A DNA stretch of 64,000 bases from Rhynchopus euleeides (GCA_963210315.1 OY723247.1:62001-126000), one strand, 5' to 3'; positions 1 to 15,200 are shown, counted from the first letter of the stretch. The notes: generated by a model not told the origin, from the sequence alone. Numbers and translations are program-made.

Positions 1-3000
1 TCCTAAACGAATCTTCGAACTTTTGATCGTAACCGGCCACAGTTGAAAATTTACTGGACCGCGGAATCCGAGAATATCAATCAGTTTTTACAGAAATTAG
101 TAGAAGATATTGCAGAAATTTTTCACCCATTTACGGTTGAGGGTTATTATACTGTATTGCGGGTAGGGGGGTAATTTCGGTGCGGGCTTAGGGTCCCATC
201 CTTTTCGACGACTCATGAATCGTGCGAGTGCACCGTGTAACGTACGGAATCCGTCTAGGGCCCAGTCTTGAAAAATGTTTTTTTTGGCGACAACCTTTTT
301 TATTTTTTTGGGTCAAAACATGTGAAAAATGGGTTCCTAAGGGAAATCCCTGCTATTTTCCCGGTTTGGGCCACGCAGCCAACATGAACGATTTTGCAGA
401 AAACTGATGACCGTTTTCGATCCTGACATTGTGGGTATACCGGGGAATTCACGATAAAAAAAATCGACGAAAAAGTCGGAGTGCACAATATTTTGCCACT
501 GTAGGTGAAGTACCCACTTTTCCCCTTTGCCAAACAGGGAAAATCTCCTTTTATAAATTTCTCCTAAACGAATCTTCGAACTTTTGATCGTAACCGGCCA
601 CAGTTGAAAATTTACTGGACCGCGGAATCCGAGAATATCAATCAGTTTTTACAGAAATTAGTAGAAGATATTGCAGAAATTTTTCACCCATTTACGGTTG
701 AGGGTTATTATACTGTATTGCGGGTAGGGGGGTAATTTCGGTGCGGGCTTAGGGTCCCATCCTTTTCGACGACTCATGAATCGTGCGAGTGCACCGTGTA
801 ACGTACGGAATCCGTCTAGGGCCCAGTCTTGAAAAATGTTTTTTTTGGCGACAACCTTTTTTATTTTTTTGGGTCAAAACATGTGAAAAATGGGTTCCTA
901 AGGGAAATCCCTGCTATTTTCCCGGTTTGGGCCACGCAGCCAACATGAACGATTTTGCAGAAAACTGATGACCGTTTTCGATCCTGACATTGTGGGTATA
1001 CCGGGGAATTCACGATAAAAAAAATCGACGAAAAAGTCGGAGTGCACAATATTTTGCCACTGTAGGTGAAGTACCCACTTTTCCCCTTTGCCAAACAGGG
1101 AAAATCTCCTTTTATAAATTTCTCCTAAACGAATCTTCGAACTTTTGATCGTAACCGGCCACAGTTGAAAATTTACTGGACCGCGGAATCCGAGAATATC
1201 AATCAGTTTTTACAGAAATTAGTAGAAGATATTGCAGAAATTTTTCACCCATTTACGGTTGAGGGTTATTATACTGTATTGCGGGTAGGGGGGTAATTTC
1301 GGTGCGGGCTTAGGGTCCCATCCTTTTCGACGACTCATGAATCGTGCGAGTGCACCGTGTAACGTACGGAATCCGTCTAGGGCCCAGTCTTGAAAAATGT
1401 TTTTTTTGGCGACAACCTTTTTTATTTTTTTGGGTCAAAACATGTGAAAAATGGGTTCCTAAGGGAAATCCCTGCTATTTTCCCGGTTTGGGCCACGCAG
1501 CCAACATGAACGATTTTGCAGAAAACTGATGACCGTTTTCGATCCTGACATTGTGGGTATACCGGGGAATTCACGATAAAAAAAATCGACGAAAAAGTCG
1601 GAGTGCACAATATTTTGCCACTGTAGGTGAAGTACCCACTTTTCCCCTTTGCCAAACAGGGAAAATCTCCTTTTATAAATTTCTCCTAAACGAATCTTCG
1701 AACTTTTGATCGTAACCGGCCACAGTTGAAAATTTACTGGACCGCGGAATCCGAGAATATCAATCAGTTTTTACAGAAATTAGTAGAAGATATTGCAGAA
1801 ATTTTTCACCCATTTACGGTTGAGGGTTATTATACTGTATTGCGGGTAGGGGGGTAATTTCGGTGCGGGCTTAGGGTCCCATCCTTTTCGACGACTCATG
1901 AATCGTGCGAGTGCACCGTGTAACGTACGGAATCCGTCTAGGGCCCAGTCTTGAAAAATGTTTTTTTTGGCGACAACCTTTTTTATTTTTTTGGGTCAAA
2001 ACATGTGAAAAATGGGTTCCTAAGGGAAATCCCTGCTATTTTCCCGGTTTGGGCCACGCAGCCAACATGAACGATTTTGCAGAAAACTGATGACCGTTTT
2101 CGATCCTGACATTGTGGGTATACCGGGGAATTCACGATAAAAAAAATCGACGAAAAAGTCGGAGTGCACAATATTTTGCCACTGTAGGTGAAGTACCCAC
2201 TTTTCCCCTTTGCCAAACAGGGAAAATCTCCTTTTATAAATTTCTCCTAAACGAATCTTCGAACTTTTGATCGTAACCGGCCACAGTTGAAAATTTACTG
2301 GACCGCGGAATCCGAGAATATCAATCAGTTTTTACAGAAATTAGTAGAAGATATTGCAGAAATTTTTCACCCATTTACGGTTGAGGGTTATTATACTGTA
2401 TTGCGGGTAGGGGGGTAATTTCGGTGCGGGCTTAGGGTCCCATCCTTTTCGACGACTCATGAATCGTGCGAGTGCACCGTGTAACGTACGGAATCCGTCT
2501 AGGGCCCAGTCTTGAAAAATGTTTTTTTTGGCGACAACCTTTTTTATTTTTTTGGGTCAAAACATGTGAAAAATGGGTTCCTAAGGGAAATCCCTGCTAT
2601 TTTCCCGGTTTGGGCCACGCAGCCAACATGAACGATTTTGCAGAAAACTGATGACCGTTTTCGATCCTGACATTGTGGGTATACCGGGGAATTCACGATA
2701 AAAAAAATCGACGAAAAAGTCGGAGTGCACAATATTTTGCCACTGTAGGTGAAGTACCCACTTTTCCCCTTTGCCAAACAGGGAAAATCTCCTTTTATAA
2801 ATTTCTCCTAAACGAATCTTCGAACTTTTGATCGTAACCGGCCACAGTTGAAAATTTACTGGACCGCGGAATCCGAGAATATCAATCAGTTTTTACAGAA
2901 ATTAGTAGAAGATATTGCAGAAATTTTTCACCCATTTACGGTTGAGGGTTATTATACTGTATTGCGGGTAGGGGGGTAATTTCGGTGCGGGCTTAGGGTC

Positions 3001-6000
3001 CCATCCTTTTCGACGACTCATGAATCGTGCGAGTGCACCGTGTAACGTACGGAATCCGTCTAGGGCCCAGTCTTGAAAAATGTTTTTTTTGGCGACAACC
3101 TTTTTTATTTTTTTGGGTCAAAACATGTGAAAAATGGGTTCCTAAGGGAAATCCCTGCTATTTTCCCGGTTTGGGCCACGCAGCCAACATGAACGATTTT
3201 GCAGAAAACTGATGACCGTTTTCGATCCTGACATTGTGGGTATACCGGGGAATTCACGATAAAAAAAATCGACGAAAAAGTCGGAGTGCACAATATTTTG
3301 CCACTGTAGGTGAAGTACCCACTTTTCCCCTTTGCCAAACAGGGAAAATCTCCTTTTATAAATTTCTCCTAAACGAATCTTCGAACTTTTGATCGTAACC
3401 GGCCACAGTTGAAAATTTACTGGACCGCGGAATCCGAGAATATCAATCAGTTTTTACAGAAATTAGTAGAAGATATTGCAGAAATTTTTCACCCATTTAC
3501 GGTTGAGGGTTATTATACTGTATTGCGGGTAGGGGGGTAATTTCGGTGCGGGCTTAGGGTCCCATCCTTTTCGACGACTCATGAATCGTGCGAGTGCACC
3601 GTGTAACGTACGGAATCCGTCTAGGGCCCAGTCTTGAAAAATGTTTTTTTTGGCGACAACCTTTTTTATTTTTTTGGGTCAAAACATGTGAAAAATGGGT
3701 TCCTAAGGGAAATCCCTGCTATTTTCCCGGTTTGGGCCACGCAGCCAACATGAACGATTTTGCAGAAAACTGATGACCGTTTTCGATCCTGACATTGTGG
3801 GTATACCGGGGAATTCACGATAAAAAAAATCGACGAAAAAGTCGGAGTGCACAATATTTTGCCACTGTAGGTGAAGTACCCACTTTTCCCCTTTGCCAAA
3901 CAGGGAAAATCTCCTTTTATAAATTTCTCCTAAACGAATCTTCGAACTTTTGATCGTAACCGGCCACAGTTGAAAATTTACTGGACCGCGGAATCCGAGA
4001 ATATCAATCAGTTTTTACAGAAATTAGTAGAAGATATTGCAGAAATTTTTCACCCATTTACGGTTGAGGGTTATTATACTGTATTGCGGGTAGGGGGGTA
4101 ATTTCGGTGCGGGCTTAGGGTCCCATCCTTTTCGACGACTCATGAATCGTGCGAGTGCACCGTGTAACGTACGGAATCCGTCTAGGGCCCAGTCTTGAAA
4201 AATGTTTTTTTTGGCGACAACCTTTTTTATTTTTTTGGGTCAAAACATGTGAAAAATGGGTTCCTAAGGGAAATCCCTGCTATTTTCCCGGTTTGGGCCA
4301 CGCAGCCAACATGAACGATTTTGCAGAAAACTGATGACCGTTTTCGATCCTGACATTGTGGGTATACCGGGGAATTCACGATAAAAAAAATCGACGAAAA
4401 AGTCGGAGTGCACAATATTTTGCCACTGTAGGTGAAGTACCCACTTTTCCCCTTTGCCAAACAGGGAAAATCTCCTTTTATAAATTTCTCCTAAACGAAT
4501 CTTCGAACTTTTGATCGTAACCGGCCACAGTTGAAAATTTACTGGACCGCGGAATCCGAGAATATCAATCAGTTTTTACAGAAATTAGTAGAAGATATTG
4601 CAGAAATTTTTCACCCATTTACGGTTGAGGGTTATTATACTGTATTGCGGGTAGGGGGGTAATTTCGGTGCGGGCTTAGGGTCCCATCCTTTTCGACGAC
4701 TCATGAATCGTGCGAGTGCACCGTGTAACGTACGGAATCCGTCTAGGGCCCAGTCTTGAAAAATGTTTTTTTTGGCGACAACCTTTTTTATTTTTTTGGG
4801 TCAAAACATGTGAAAAATGGGTTCCTAAGGGAAATCCCTGCTATTTTCCCGGTTTGGGCCACGCAGCCAACATGAACGATTTTGCAGAAAACTGATGACC
4901 GTTTTCGATCCTGACATTGTGGGTATACCGGGGAATTCACGATAAAAAAAATCGACGAAAAAGTCGGAGTGCACAATATTTTGCCACTGTAGGTGAAGTA
5001 CCCACTTTTCCCCTTTGCCAAACAGGGAAAATCTCCTTTTATAAATTTCTCCTAAACGAATCTTCGAACTTTTGATCGTAACCGGCCACAGTTGAAAATT
5101 TACTGGACCGCGGAATCCGAGAATATCAATCAGTTTTTACAGAAATTAGTAGAAGATATTGCAGAAATTTTTCACCCATTTACGGTTGAGGGTTATTATA
5201 CTGTATTGCGGGTAGGGGGGTAATTTCGGTGCGGGCTTAGGGTCCCATCCTTTTCGACGACTCATGAATCGTGCGAGTGCACCGTGTAACGTACGGAATC
5301 CGTCTAGGGCCCAGTCTTGAAAAATGTTTTTTTTGGCGACAACCTTTTTTATTTTTTTGGGTCAAAACATGTGAAAAATGGGTTCCTAAGGGAAATCCCT
5401 GCTATTTTCCCGGTTTGGGCCACGCAGCCAACATGAACGATTTTGCAGAAAACTGATGACCGTTTTCGATCCTGACATTGTGGGTATACCGGGGAATTCA
5501 CGATAAAAAAAATCGACGAAAAAGTCGGAGTGCACAATATTTTGCCACTGTAGGTGAAGTACCCACTTTTCCCCTTTGCCAAACAGGGAAAATCTCCTTT
5601 TATAAATTTCTCCTAAACGAATCTTCGAACTTTTGATCGTAACCGGCCACAGTTGAAAATTTACTGGACCGCGGAATCCGAGAATATCAATCAGTTTTTA
5701 CAGAAATTAGTAGAAGATATTGCAGAAATTTTTCACCCATTTACGGTTGAGGGTTATTATACTGTATTGCGGGTAGGGGGGTAATTTCGGTGCGGGCTTA
5801 GGGTCCCATCCTTTTCGACGACTCATGAATCGTGCGAGTGCACCGTGTAACGTACGGAATCCGTCTAGGGCCCAGTCTTGAAAAATGTTTTTTTTGGCGA
5901 CAACCTTTTTTATTTTTTTGGGTCAAAACATGTGAAAAATGGGTTCCTAAGGGAAATCCCTGCTATTTTCCCGGTTTGGGCCACGCAGCCAACATGAACG

Positions 6001-9000
6001 ATTTTGCAGAAAACTGATGACCGTTTTCGATCCTGACATTGTGGGTATACCGGGGAATTCACGATAAAAAAAATCGACGAAAAAGTCGGAGTGCACAATA
6101 TTTTGCCACTGTAGGTGAAGTACCCACTTTTCCCCTTTGCCAAACAGGGAAAATCTCCTTTTATAAATTTCTCCTAAACGAATCTTCGAACTTTTGATCG
6201 TAACCGGCCACAGTTGAAAATTTACTGGACCGCGGAATCCGAGAATATCAATCAGTTTTTACAGAAATTAGTAGAAGATATTGCAGAAATTTTTCACCCA
6301 TTTACGGTTGAGGGTTATTATACTGTATTGCGGGTAGGGGGGTAATTTCGGTGCGGGCTTAGGGTCCCATCCTTTTCGACGACTCATGAATCGTGCGAGT
6401 GCACCGTGTAACGTACGGAATCCGTCTAGGGCCCAGTCTTGAAAAATGTTTTTTTTGGCGACAACCTTTTTTATTTTTTTGGGTCAAAACATGTGAAAAA
6501 TGGGTTCCTAAGGGAAATCCCTGCTATTTTCCCGGTTTGGGCCACGCAGCCAACATGAACGATTTTGCAGAAAACTGATGATGACCGTTTTCGATCCTGA
6601 CATTGTGGGTATACCGGGGAATTCACGATAAAAAAAATCGACGAAAAAGTCGGAGTGCACAATATTTTGCCACTGTAGGTGAAGTACCCACTTTTCCCCT
6701 TTGCCAAACAGGGAAAATCTCCTTTTATAAATTTCTCCTAAACGAATCTTCGAACTTTTGATCGTAACCGGCCACAGTTGAAAATTTACTGGACCGCGGA
6801 ATCCGAGAATATCAATCAGTTTTTACAGAAATTAGTAGAAGATATTGCAGAAATTTTTCACCCATTTACGGTTGAGGGTTATTATACTGTATTGCGGGTA
6901 GGGGGGTAATTTCGGTGCGGGCTTAGGGTCCCATCCTTTTCGACGACTCATGAATCGTGCGAGTGCACCGTGTAACGTACGGAATCCGTCTAGGGCCCAG
7001 TCTTGAAAAATGTTTTTTTTGGCGACAACCTTTTTTATTTTTTTGGGTCAAAACATGTGAAAAATGGGTTCCTAAGGGAAATCCCTGCTATTTTCCCGGT
7101 TTGGGCCACGCAGCCAACATGAACGATTTTGCAGAAAACTGATGACCGTTTCGATCCTGACATTGTGGTATACCGGGGAATTCACGATAAAAAAAATCGA
7201 CGAAAAAGTCGGAGTGCACAATATTTTGCCACTGTAGGTGAAGTACCCACTTTTCCCTTTGCCAAACAGGGAAAATCTCCTTTTATAAATTTCTCCTAAA
7301 CGAATCTTCGAACTTTTGATCGTAACCGGCCACAGTTGAAAATTTACTGGACCGCGGAATCCGAGAATATCAATCAGTTTTTACAGAAATTAGTAGAAGA
7401 TATTGCAGAAATTTTCACCCATTTACGGTTGAGGGTTATTATACTGTATTGCGGGTAGGGGGGTAATTTCGGTGCGGGCTTAGGGTCCCATCCTTTTCGA
7501 CGACTCATGAATCGTGCGAGTGCACCGTGTAACGTACGGAATCCGTCTAGGGCCCAGTCTTGAAAAATGTTTTTTTTGGCGACAACCTTTTTTATTTTTT
7601 TGGGTCAAAACATGTGAAAAATGGGTTCCTAAGGGAAATCCCTGCTATTTTCCCGGTTTGGGCCACGCAGCCAACATGAACGATTTTGCAGAAAACTGAT
7701 GACCGTTTTCGATCCTGACATTGTGGGTATACCGGGAATTCACGATAAAAAAAATCGACGAAAAAGTCGGAGTGCACAATATTTTGCCACTGTAGGTGAA
7801 GTACCCACTTTTCCCCTTTGACCAAACAGGGAAAATCTCCTTTTATAAATTTCTCCTAAACGAATCTTCGAACTTTTGATCGTAACCGGCCACAGTTGAA
7901 CAATTTACTGGACCGCGGAATCCGAGAATATCAATCAGTTTTTACAGAAATTAGTAGAAGATATTGCAGAAATTTTTCACCCATTTACGGTTGAGGGTTA
8001 TTATACTGTATTGCGGGTAGGGGGGTAATTTCGGTGCGGGCTTAGGGTCCCATCCTTTTCGACGACTCATGAATCGTGCGAGTGCACCGTGTAACGTACG
8101 GAATCCGTCTAGGGCCCAGTCTTGAAAAATGTTTTTTTTTGGCGACAACCTTTTTTATTTTTTTGGGTCAAAACATGTGAAAAATGGGTTCCTAAGGGAA
8201 ATCCCTGCTATTTTTCCCGGTTTGGGCCACGCAGCCAACATGAACGATTTTGCAGAAAACTGATGACCGTTTTCGATCCTGACATTGTGGGTATACCGGG
8301 GAATTCACGATAAAAAAAATCGACGAAAAAGTCGGAGTGCACAATATTTTGCCACTGTAGGTGGTACCCACTTTTCCCCTTTGCCAAACAGGGAAAATCT
8401 CCTTTTATAAATTTCTCCTAAACGAATCTTCGAACTTTTGATCGTAACCGGCCACAGTTGAAAATTTACTGGACCGCGGAATCCGAGAATATCAATCAGT
8501 TTTTACAGAAATTAGTAGAAGATATTGCAGAAATTTTTCACCCATTTACGGTTGAGGGTTATTATACTGTATTGCGGGTAGGGGGGTAATTTCGGTGCGG
8601 GCTTAGGGTCCCATCCTTTTCGACGACTCATGAATCGTGCGAGTGCACCGTGTAACGTACGGAATCCGTCTAGGGCCCAGTCTTGAAAAATGTTTTTTTT
8701 GGCGACAACCTTTTTTATTTTTTTGGGTCAAAACATGTGAAAAATGGGTTCCTAAGGGAAATCCCTGCTATTTTCCCGGTTTGGGCCACGCAGCCAACAT
8801 GAACGATTTTGCAGAAAACTGATGACCGTTTTCGATCCTGACATTGTGGGTATACCGGGGAATTCACGATAAAAAAAATCGACGAAAAAGTCGGAGTGCA
8901 CAATATTTTGCCACTGTAGGTGAAGTACCCACTTTTCCCCTTTGCCAAACAGGGAAAATCTCCTTTTATAAATTTCTCCTAAACGAATCTTCGAACTTTT

Positions 9001-12000
9001 GATCGTAACCGGCCACAGTTGAAAATTTACTGGACCGCGGAATCCGAGAATATCAATCAGTTTTTACAGAAATTAGTAGAAGATATTGCAGAAATTTTTC
9101 ACCCATTTACGGTTGAGGGTTATTATACTGTATTGCGGGTAGGGGGGTAATTTCGGTGCGGGCTTAGGGTCCCATCCTTTTCGACGACTCATGAATCGTG
9201 CGAGTGCACCGTGTACCGTACGGAATCCGTCTAGGGCCCAGTCTTGAAAAATGTTTTTTTTGGCGACAACCTTTTTTATTTTTTTGGGTCAAAACATGTG
9301 AAAAATGGGTTCCTAAGGGAAATCCCTGCTATTTTCCCGGTTTGGGCCACGCAGCCAACATGAACGATTTTGCAGAAAACTGATGACCGTTTTCGATCCT
9401 GACATTGTGGGTATACCGGGGAATTCACGATAAAAAAAATCGACGAAAAAGTCGGAGTGCACAATATTTTGCCACTGTAGGTGAAGTACCCACTTTTCCC
9501 CTTTGCCAAACAGGGAAAATCTCCTTTTATAAATTTCTCCTAAACGAATCTTCGAACTTTTGATCGTAACCGGCCACAGTTGAAAATTTACTGGACCGCG
9601 GAATCCGAGAATATCAATCAGTTTTTACAGAAATTAGTAGAAGATATTGCAGAAATTTTTCACCCATTTACGGTTGAGGGTTATTATACTGTATTGCGGG
9701 TAGGGGGGTAATTTCGGTGCGGGCTTAGGGTCCCATCCTTTTCGACGACTCATGAATCGTGCGAGTGCACCGTGTAACGTACGGAATCCGTCTAGGGCCC
9801 AGTCTTGAAAAATGTTTTTTTTGGCGACAACCTTTTTTATTTTTTTGGGTCAAAACATGTGAAAAATGGGTTCCTAAGGGAAATCCCTGCTATTTTCCCG
9901 GTTTGGGCCACGCAGCCAACATGAACGATTTTGCAGAAAACTGATGACCGTTTTCGATCCTGACATTGTGGGTATACCGGGGAATTCACGATAAAAAAAA
10001 TCGACGAAAAAGTCGGAGTGCACAATATTTTGCCACTGTAGGTGAAGTACCCACTTTTCCCCTTTGCCAAACAGGGAAAATCTCCTTTTATAAATTTCTC
10101 CTAAACGAATCTTCGAACTTTTGATCGTAACCGGCCACAGTTGAAAATTTACTGGACCGCGGAATCCGAGAATATCAATCAGTTTTTACAGAAATTAGTA
10201 GAAGATATTGCAGAAATTTTTCACCCATTTACGGTTGAGGGTTATTATACTGTATTGCGGGTAGGGGGGTAATTTCGGTGCGGGCTTAGGGTCCCATCCT
10301 TTTCGACGACTCATGAATCGTGCGAGTGCACCGTGTACCGTACGGAATCCGTCTAGGGCCCAGTCTTGAAAAATGTTTTTTTTGGCGACAACCTTTTTTA
10401 TTTTTTTGGGTCAAAACATGTGAAAAATGGGTTCCTAAGGGAAATCCCTGCTATTTTCCCGGTTTGGGCCACGCAGCCAACATGAACGATTTTGCAGAAA
10501 ACTGATGACCGTTTTCGATCCTGACATTGTGGGTATACCGGGGAATTCACGATAAAAAAAATCGACGAAAAAGTCGGAGTGCACAATATTTTGCCACTGT
10601 AGGTGAAGTACCCACTTTTCCCCTTTGCCAAACAGGGAAAATCTCCTTTTATAAATTTCTCCTAAACGAATCTTCGAACTTTTGATCGTAACCGGCCACA
10701 GTTGAAAATTTACTGGACCGCGGAATCCGAGAATATCAATCAGTTTTTACAGAAATTAGTAGAAGATATTGCAGAAATTTTTCACCCATTTACGGTTGAG
10801 GGTTATTATACTGTATTGCGGGTAGGGGGGTAATTTCGGTGCGGGCTTAGGGTCCCATCCTTTTCGACGACTCATGAATCGTGCGAGTGCACCGTGTAAC
10901 GTACGGAATCCGTCTAGGGCCCAGTCTTGAAAAATGTTTTTTTTGGCGACAACCTTTTTTATTTTTTTGGGTCAAAACATGTGAAAAATGGGTTCCTAAG
11001 GGAAATCCCTGCTATTTTCCCGGTTTGGGCCACGCAGCCAACATGAACGATTTTGCAGAAAACTGATGACCGTTTTCGATCCTGACATTGTGGGTATACC
11101 GGGGAATTCACGATAAAAAAAATCGACGAAAAAGTCGGAGTGCACAATATTTTGCCACTGTAGGTGAAGTACCCACTTTTCCCCTTTGCCAAACAGGGAA
11201 AATCTCCTTTTATAAATTTCTCCTAAACGAATCTTCGAACTTTTGATCGTAACCGGCCACAGTTGAAAATTTACTGGACCGCGGAATCCGAGAATATCAA
11301 TCAGTTTTTACAGAAATTAGTAGAAGATATTGCAGAAATTTTTCACCCATTTACGGTTGAGGGTTATTATACTGTATTGCGGGTAGGGGGGTAATTTCGG
11401 TGCGGGCTTAGGGTCCCATCCTTTTCGACGACTCATGAATCGTGCGAGTGCACCGTGTAACGTACGGAATCCGTCTAGGGCCCAGTCTTGAAAAATGTTT
11501 TTTTTGGCGACAACCTTTTTTATTTTTTTGGGTCAAAACATGTGAAAAATGGGTTCCTAAGGGAAATCCCTGCTATTTTCCCGGTTTGGGCCACGCAGCC
11601 AACATGAACGATTTTGCAGAAAACTGATGACCGTTTTCGATCCTGACATTGTGGGTATACCGGGGAATTCACGATAAAAAAAATCGACGAAAAAGTCGGA
11701 GTGCACAATATTTTGCCACTGTAGGTGAAGTACCCACTTTTCCCCTTTGCCAAACAGGGAAAATCTCCTTTTATAAATTTCTCCTAAACGAATCTTCGAA
11801 CTTTTGATCGTAACCGGCCACAGTTGAAAATTTACTGGACCGCGGAATCCGAGAATATCAATCAGTTTTTACAGAAATTAGTAGAAGATATTGCAGAAAT
11901 TTTTCACCCATTTACGGTTGAGGGTTATTATACTGTATTGCGGGTAGGGGGGTAATTTCGGTGCGGGCTTAGGGTCCCATCCTTTTCGACGACTCATGAA

Positions 12001-12248
12001 TCGTGCGAGTGCACCGTGTAACGTACGGAATCCGTCTAGGGCCCAGTCTTGAAAAATGTTTTTTTTGGCGACAACCTTTTTTATTTTTTTGGGTCAAAAC
12101 ATGTGAAAAATGGGTTCCTAAGGGAAATCCCTGCTATTTTCCCGGTTTGGGCCACGCAGCCAACATGAACGATTTTGCAGAAAACTGATGACCGTTTTCG
12201 ATCCTGACATTGTGGGTATACCGGGGAATTCACGATAAAAAAAATCGA
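1..12248. repeat. 561-bp satellite tandem array (about 21.8 copies)
   Basis: A 561-bp unit recurs head to tail with near identity; the window opens inside a unit and the same phase returns at 562, 1123 and so on. The unit is AT-rich with T-runs and A-runs. It splits into three diverged sub-repeats of about 187 bp. Most copies look identical. Exceptions are a 3-bp insertion near 6578, a cluster of small indels between 7140 and 8370, and one shared substitution (gtgtaacg to gtgtaccg) in the units anchored at 9198 and 10320. Small ORFs of 61 and 77 codons recur in every unit but have no recognisable domain, and I regard them as non-coding. This is typical of centromeric or other heterochromatic satellite DNA. 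Confidence 0.97.
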
Positions 12249-15200
12249 CAAAAAATTCCGAGTTCACAATATTTTCCCACTGGAGGTGAAGTACCCACTT
12301 TTCCCCTTTGCCAAACAGGGAAAATGTCTTTTTACAAAGTTCTCCTAAACGGATCTTCGAACTTTTGATCGTAACAGGCCACAGCTGAAAATTTACTGGA
12401 CCGCGGAATCCGAGAATATCAATCAGTTTTTACAGAAATTAGTAGAAGATATTGCAGAAATTTTTCACCCATTTACGGTTGAGGGTTATTATACTGTATT
12501 GCGGGTAGGGGGGTAAAAAATCTGCGGAATTGCGCCTCCAACTTGTGCTACGTTCCGGAGGTAGTCCAGATACACCGTGAAACGCACGGACTCCGGAAAC
12601 ACGCTCAGATTGAATCCCAAATTTTTTGTCGAAAATTTTAATTATTTACTTGGGTGACTCATTTTTGGATTTTCCTTTGGAAAATGGCCATTTTGCCCAG
12701 GATGGGGTATTTTTTTGCGGGACCGTCTGCTCCGTTTCCGTGATGGTCCGGTGGCACCGTGTGTCGCACGGACTCCAAAAATGAGTCCACACTAGACACC
12801 GACATTTTTGGTGAAAATTTTCATGATTTACTTGGGTGCCTGAATTTTGTGTTTTCCTGCAGAAAGTGGCCATTTTCGGGGGGTCTGGGCAAAAACCCCA
12901 CTTTTCACCCACGTCAGTACTCGACGACTCATGAATCGTGCGAGTGCACCGTGTAACGTACGGAATCCGTCTAGGGCCCAGTCTTGAAAAATGTTTTTTT
13001 TGGCGACAACCTTTTTTATTTTTTTGGGTCAAAACATGTGAAAAATGGGTTCCTAAGGGAAATCCCTGCTATTTTCCCGGTTTGGGCCACGCAGCCAACA
13101 TGAACGATTTTGCAGAAAACTGATGACCGTTTTCGATCCTGACATTGTGGGTATACCGGGGAATTCACGATAAAAAAAATCGACAAAAAATTCCGAGTTC
13201 ACAATATTTTCCCACTGGAGGTGAAGTACCCACTTTTCCCCTTTGCCAAACAGGGAAAATGTCTTTTTACAAAGTTCTCCTAAACGGATCTTCGAACTTT
13301 TGATCGTAACAGGCCACAGCTGAAAATTTACTGGACCGCGGAATCCGAGAATATCAATCAGTTTTTACAGAAATTAGTAGAAGATATTGCAGAAATTTTT
13401 CACCCATTTACGGTTGAGGGTTATTATACTGTATTGCGGGTAGGGGGGTAAAAAATCTGCGGAATTGCGCCTCCAACTTGTGCTACGTTCCGGAGGTAGT
13501 CCAGATACACCGTGAAACGCACGGACTCCGGAAACACGCTCAGATTGAATCCCAAATTTTTTGTCGAAAATTTTAATTATTTACTTGGGTGACTCATTTT
13601 TGGATTTTCCTTTGGAAAATGGCCATTTTGCCCAGGATGGGGTATTTTTTTGCGGGACCGTCTGCTCCGTTTCCGTGATGGTCCGGTGGCACCGTGTGTC
13701 GCACGGACTCCAAAAATGAGTCCACACTAGACACCGACATTTTTGGTGAAAATTTTCATGATTTACTTGGGTGCCTGAATTTTGTGTTTTCCTGCAGAAA
13801 GTGGCCATTTTCGGGGGGTCTGGGCAAAAACCCCACTTTTCACCCACGTCAGTACTCGACGACTCATGAATCGTGCGAGTGCACCGTGTAACGTACGGAA
13901 TCCGTCTAGGGCCCAGTCTTGAAAAATGTTTTTTTTGGCGACAACCTTTTTTATTTTTTTGGGTCAAAACATGTGAAAAATGGGTTCCTAAGGGAAATCC
14001 CTGCTATTTTCCCGGTTTGGGCCACGCAGCCAACATGAACGATTTTGCAGAAAACTGATGACCGTTTTCGATCCTGACATTGTGGGTATACCGGGGAATT
14101 CACGATAAAAAAAATCGACAAAAAATTCCGAGTTCACAATATTTTCCCACTGGAGGTGAAGTACCCACTTTTCCCCTTTGCCAAACAGGGAAAATGTCTT
14201 TTTACAAAGTTCTCCTAAACGGATCTTCGAACTTTTGATCGTAACAGGCCACAGCTGAAAATTTACTGGACCGCGGAATCCGAGAATATCAATCAGTTTT
14301 TACAGAAATTAGTAGAAGATATTGCAGAAATTTTTCACCCATTTACGGTTGAGGGTTATTATACTGTATTGCGGGTAGGGGGGTAAAAAATCTGCGGAAT
14401 TGCGCCTCCAACTTGTGCTACGTTCCGGAGGTAGTCCAGATACACCGTGAAACGCACGGACTCCGGAAACACGCTCAGATTGAATCCCAAATTTTTTGTC
14501 GAAAATTTTAATTATTTACTTGGGTGACTCATTTTTGGATTTTCCTTTGGAAAATGGCCATTTTGCCCAGGATGGGGTATTTTTTTGCGGGACCGTCTGC
14601 TCCGTTTCCGTGATGGTCCGGTGGCACCGTGTGTCGCACGGACTCCAAAAATGAGTCCACACTAGACACCGACATTTTTGGTGAAAATTTTCATGATTTA
14701 CTTGGGTGCCTGAATTTTGTGTTTTCCTGCAGAAAGTGGCCATTTTCGGGGGGTCTGGGCAAAAACCCCACTTTTCACCCACGTCAGTACTCGACGACTC
14801 ATGAATCGTGCGAGTGCACCGTGTAACGTACGGAATCCGTCTAGGGCCCAGTCTTGAAAAATGTTTTTTTTGGCGACAACCTTTTTTATTTTTTTGGGTC
14901 AAAACATGTGAAAAATGGGTTCCTAAGGGAAATCCCTGCTATTTTCCCGGTTTGGGCCACGCAGCCAACATGAACGATTTTGCAGAAAACTGATGACCGT
15001 TTTCGATCCTGACATTGTGGGTATACCGGGGAATTCACGATAAAAAAAATCGACAAAAAATTCCGAGTTCACAATATTTTCCCACTGGAGGTGAAGTACC
15101 CACTTTTCCCCTTTGCCAAACAGGGAAAATGTCTTTTTACAAAGTTCTCCTAAACGGATCTTCGAACTTTTGATCGTAACAGGCCACAGCTGAAAATTTA

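Noticed and set aside
400..432. C/D-box snoRNA (TGATGA ... CTGA)
   Set aside because: The boxes are only about 13 bases apart, and there is no terminal stem.
400..440. Hammerhead-ribozyme-like CTGATGA in the 561- and 570-bp units
   Set aside because: No GAAA core or flanking stems at the right distance; the motif is probably shared ancestry of the two satellites only.
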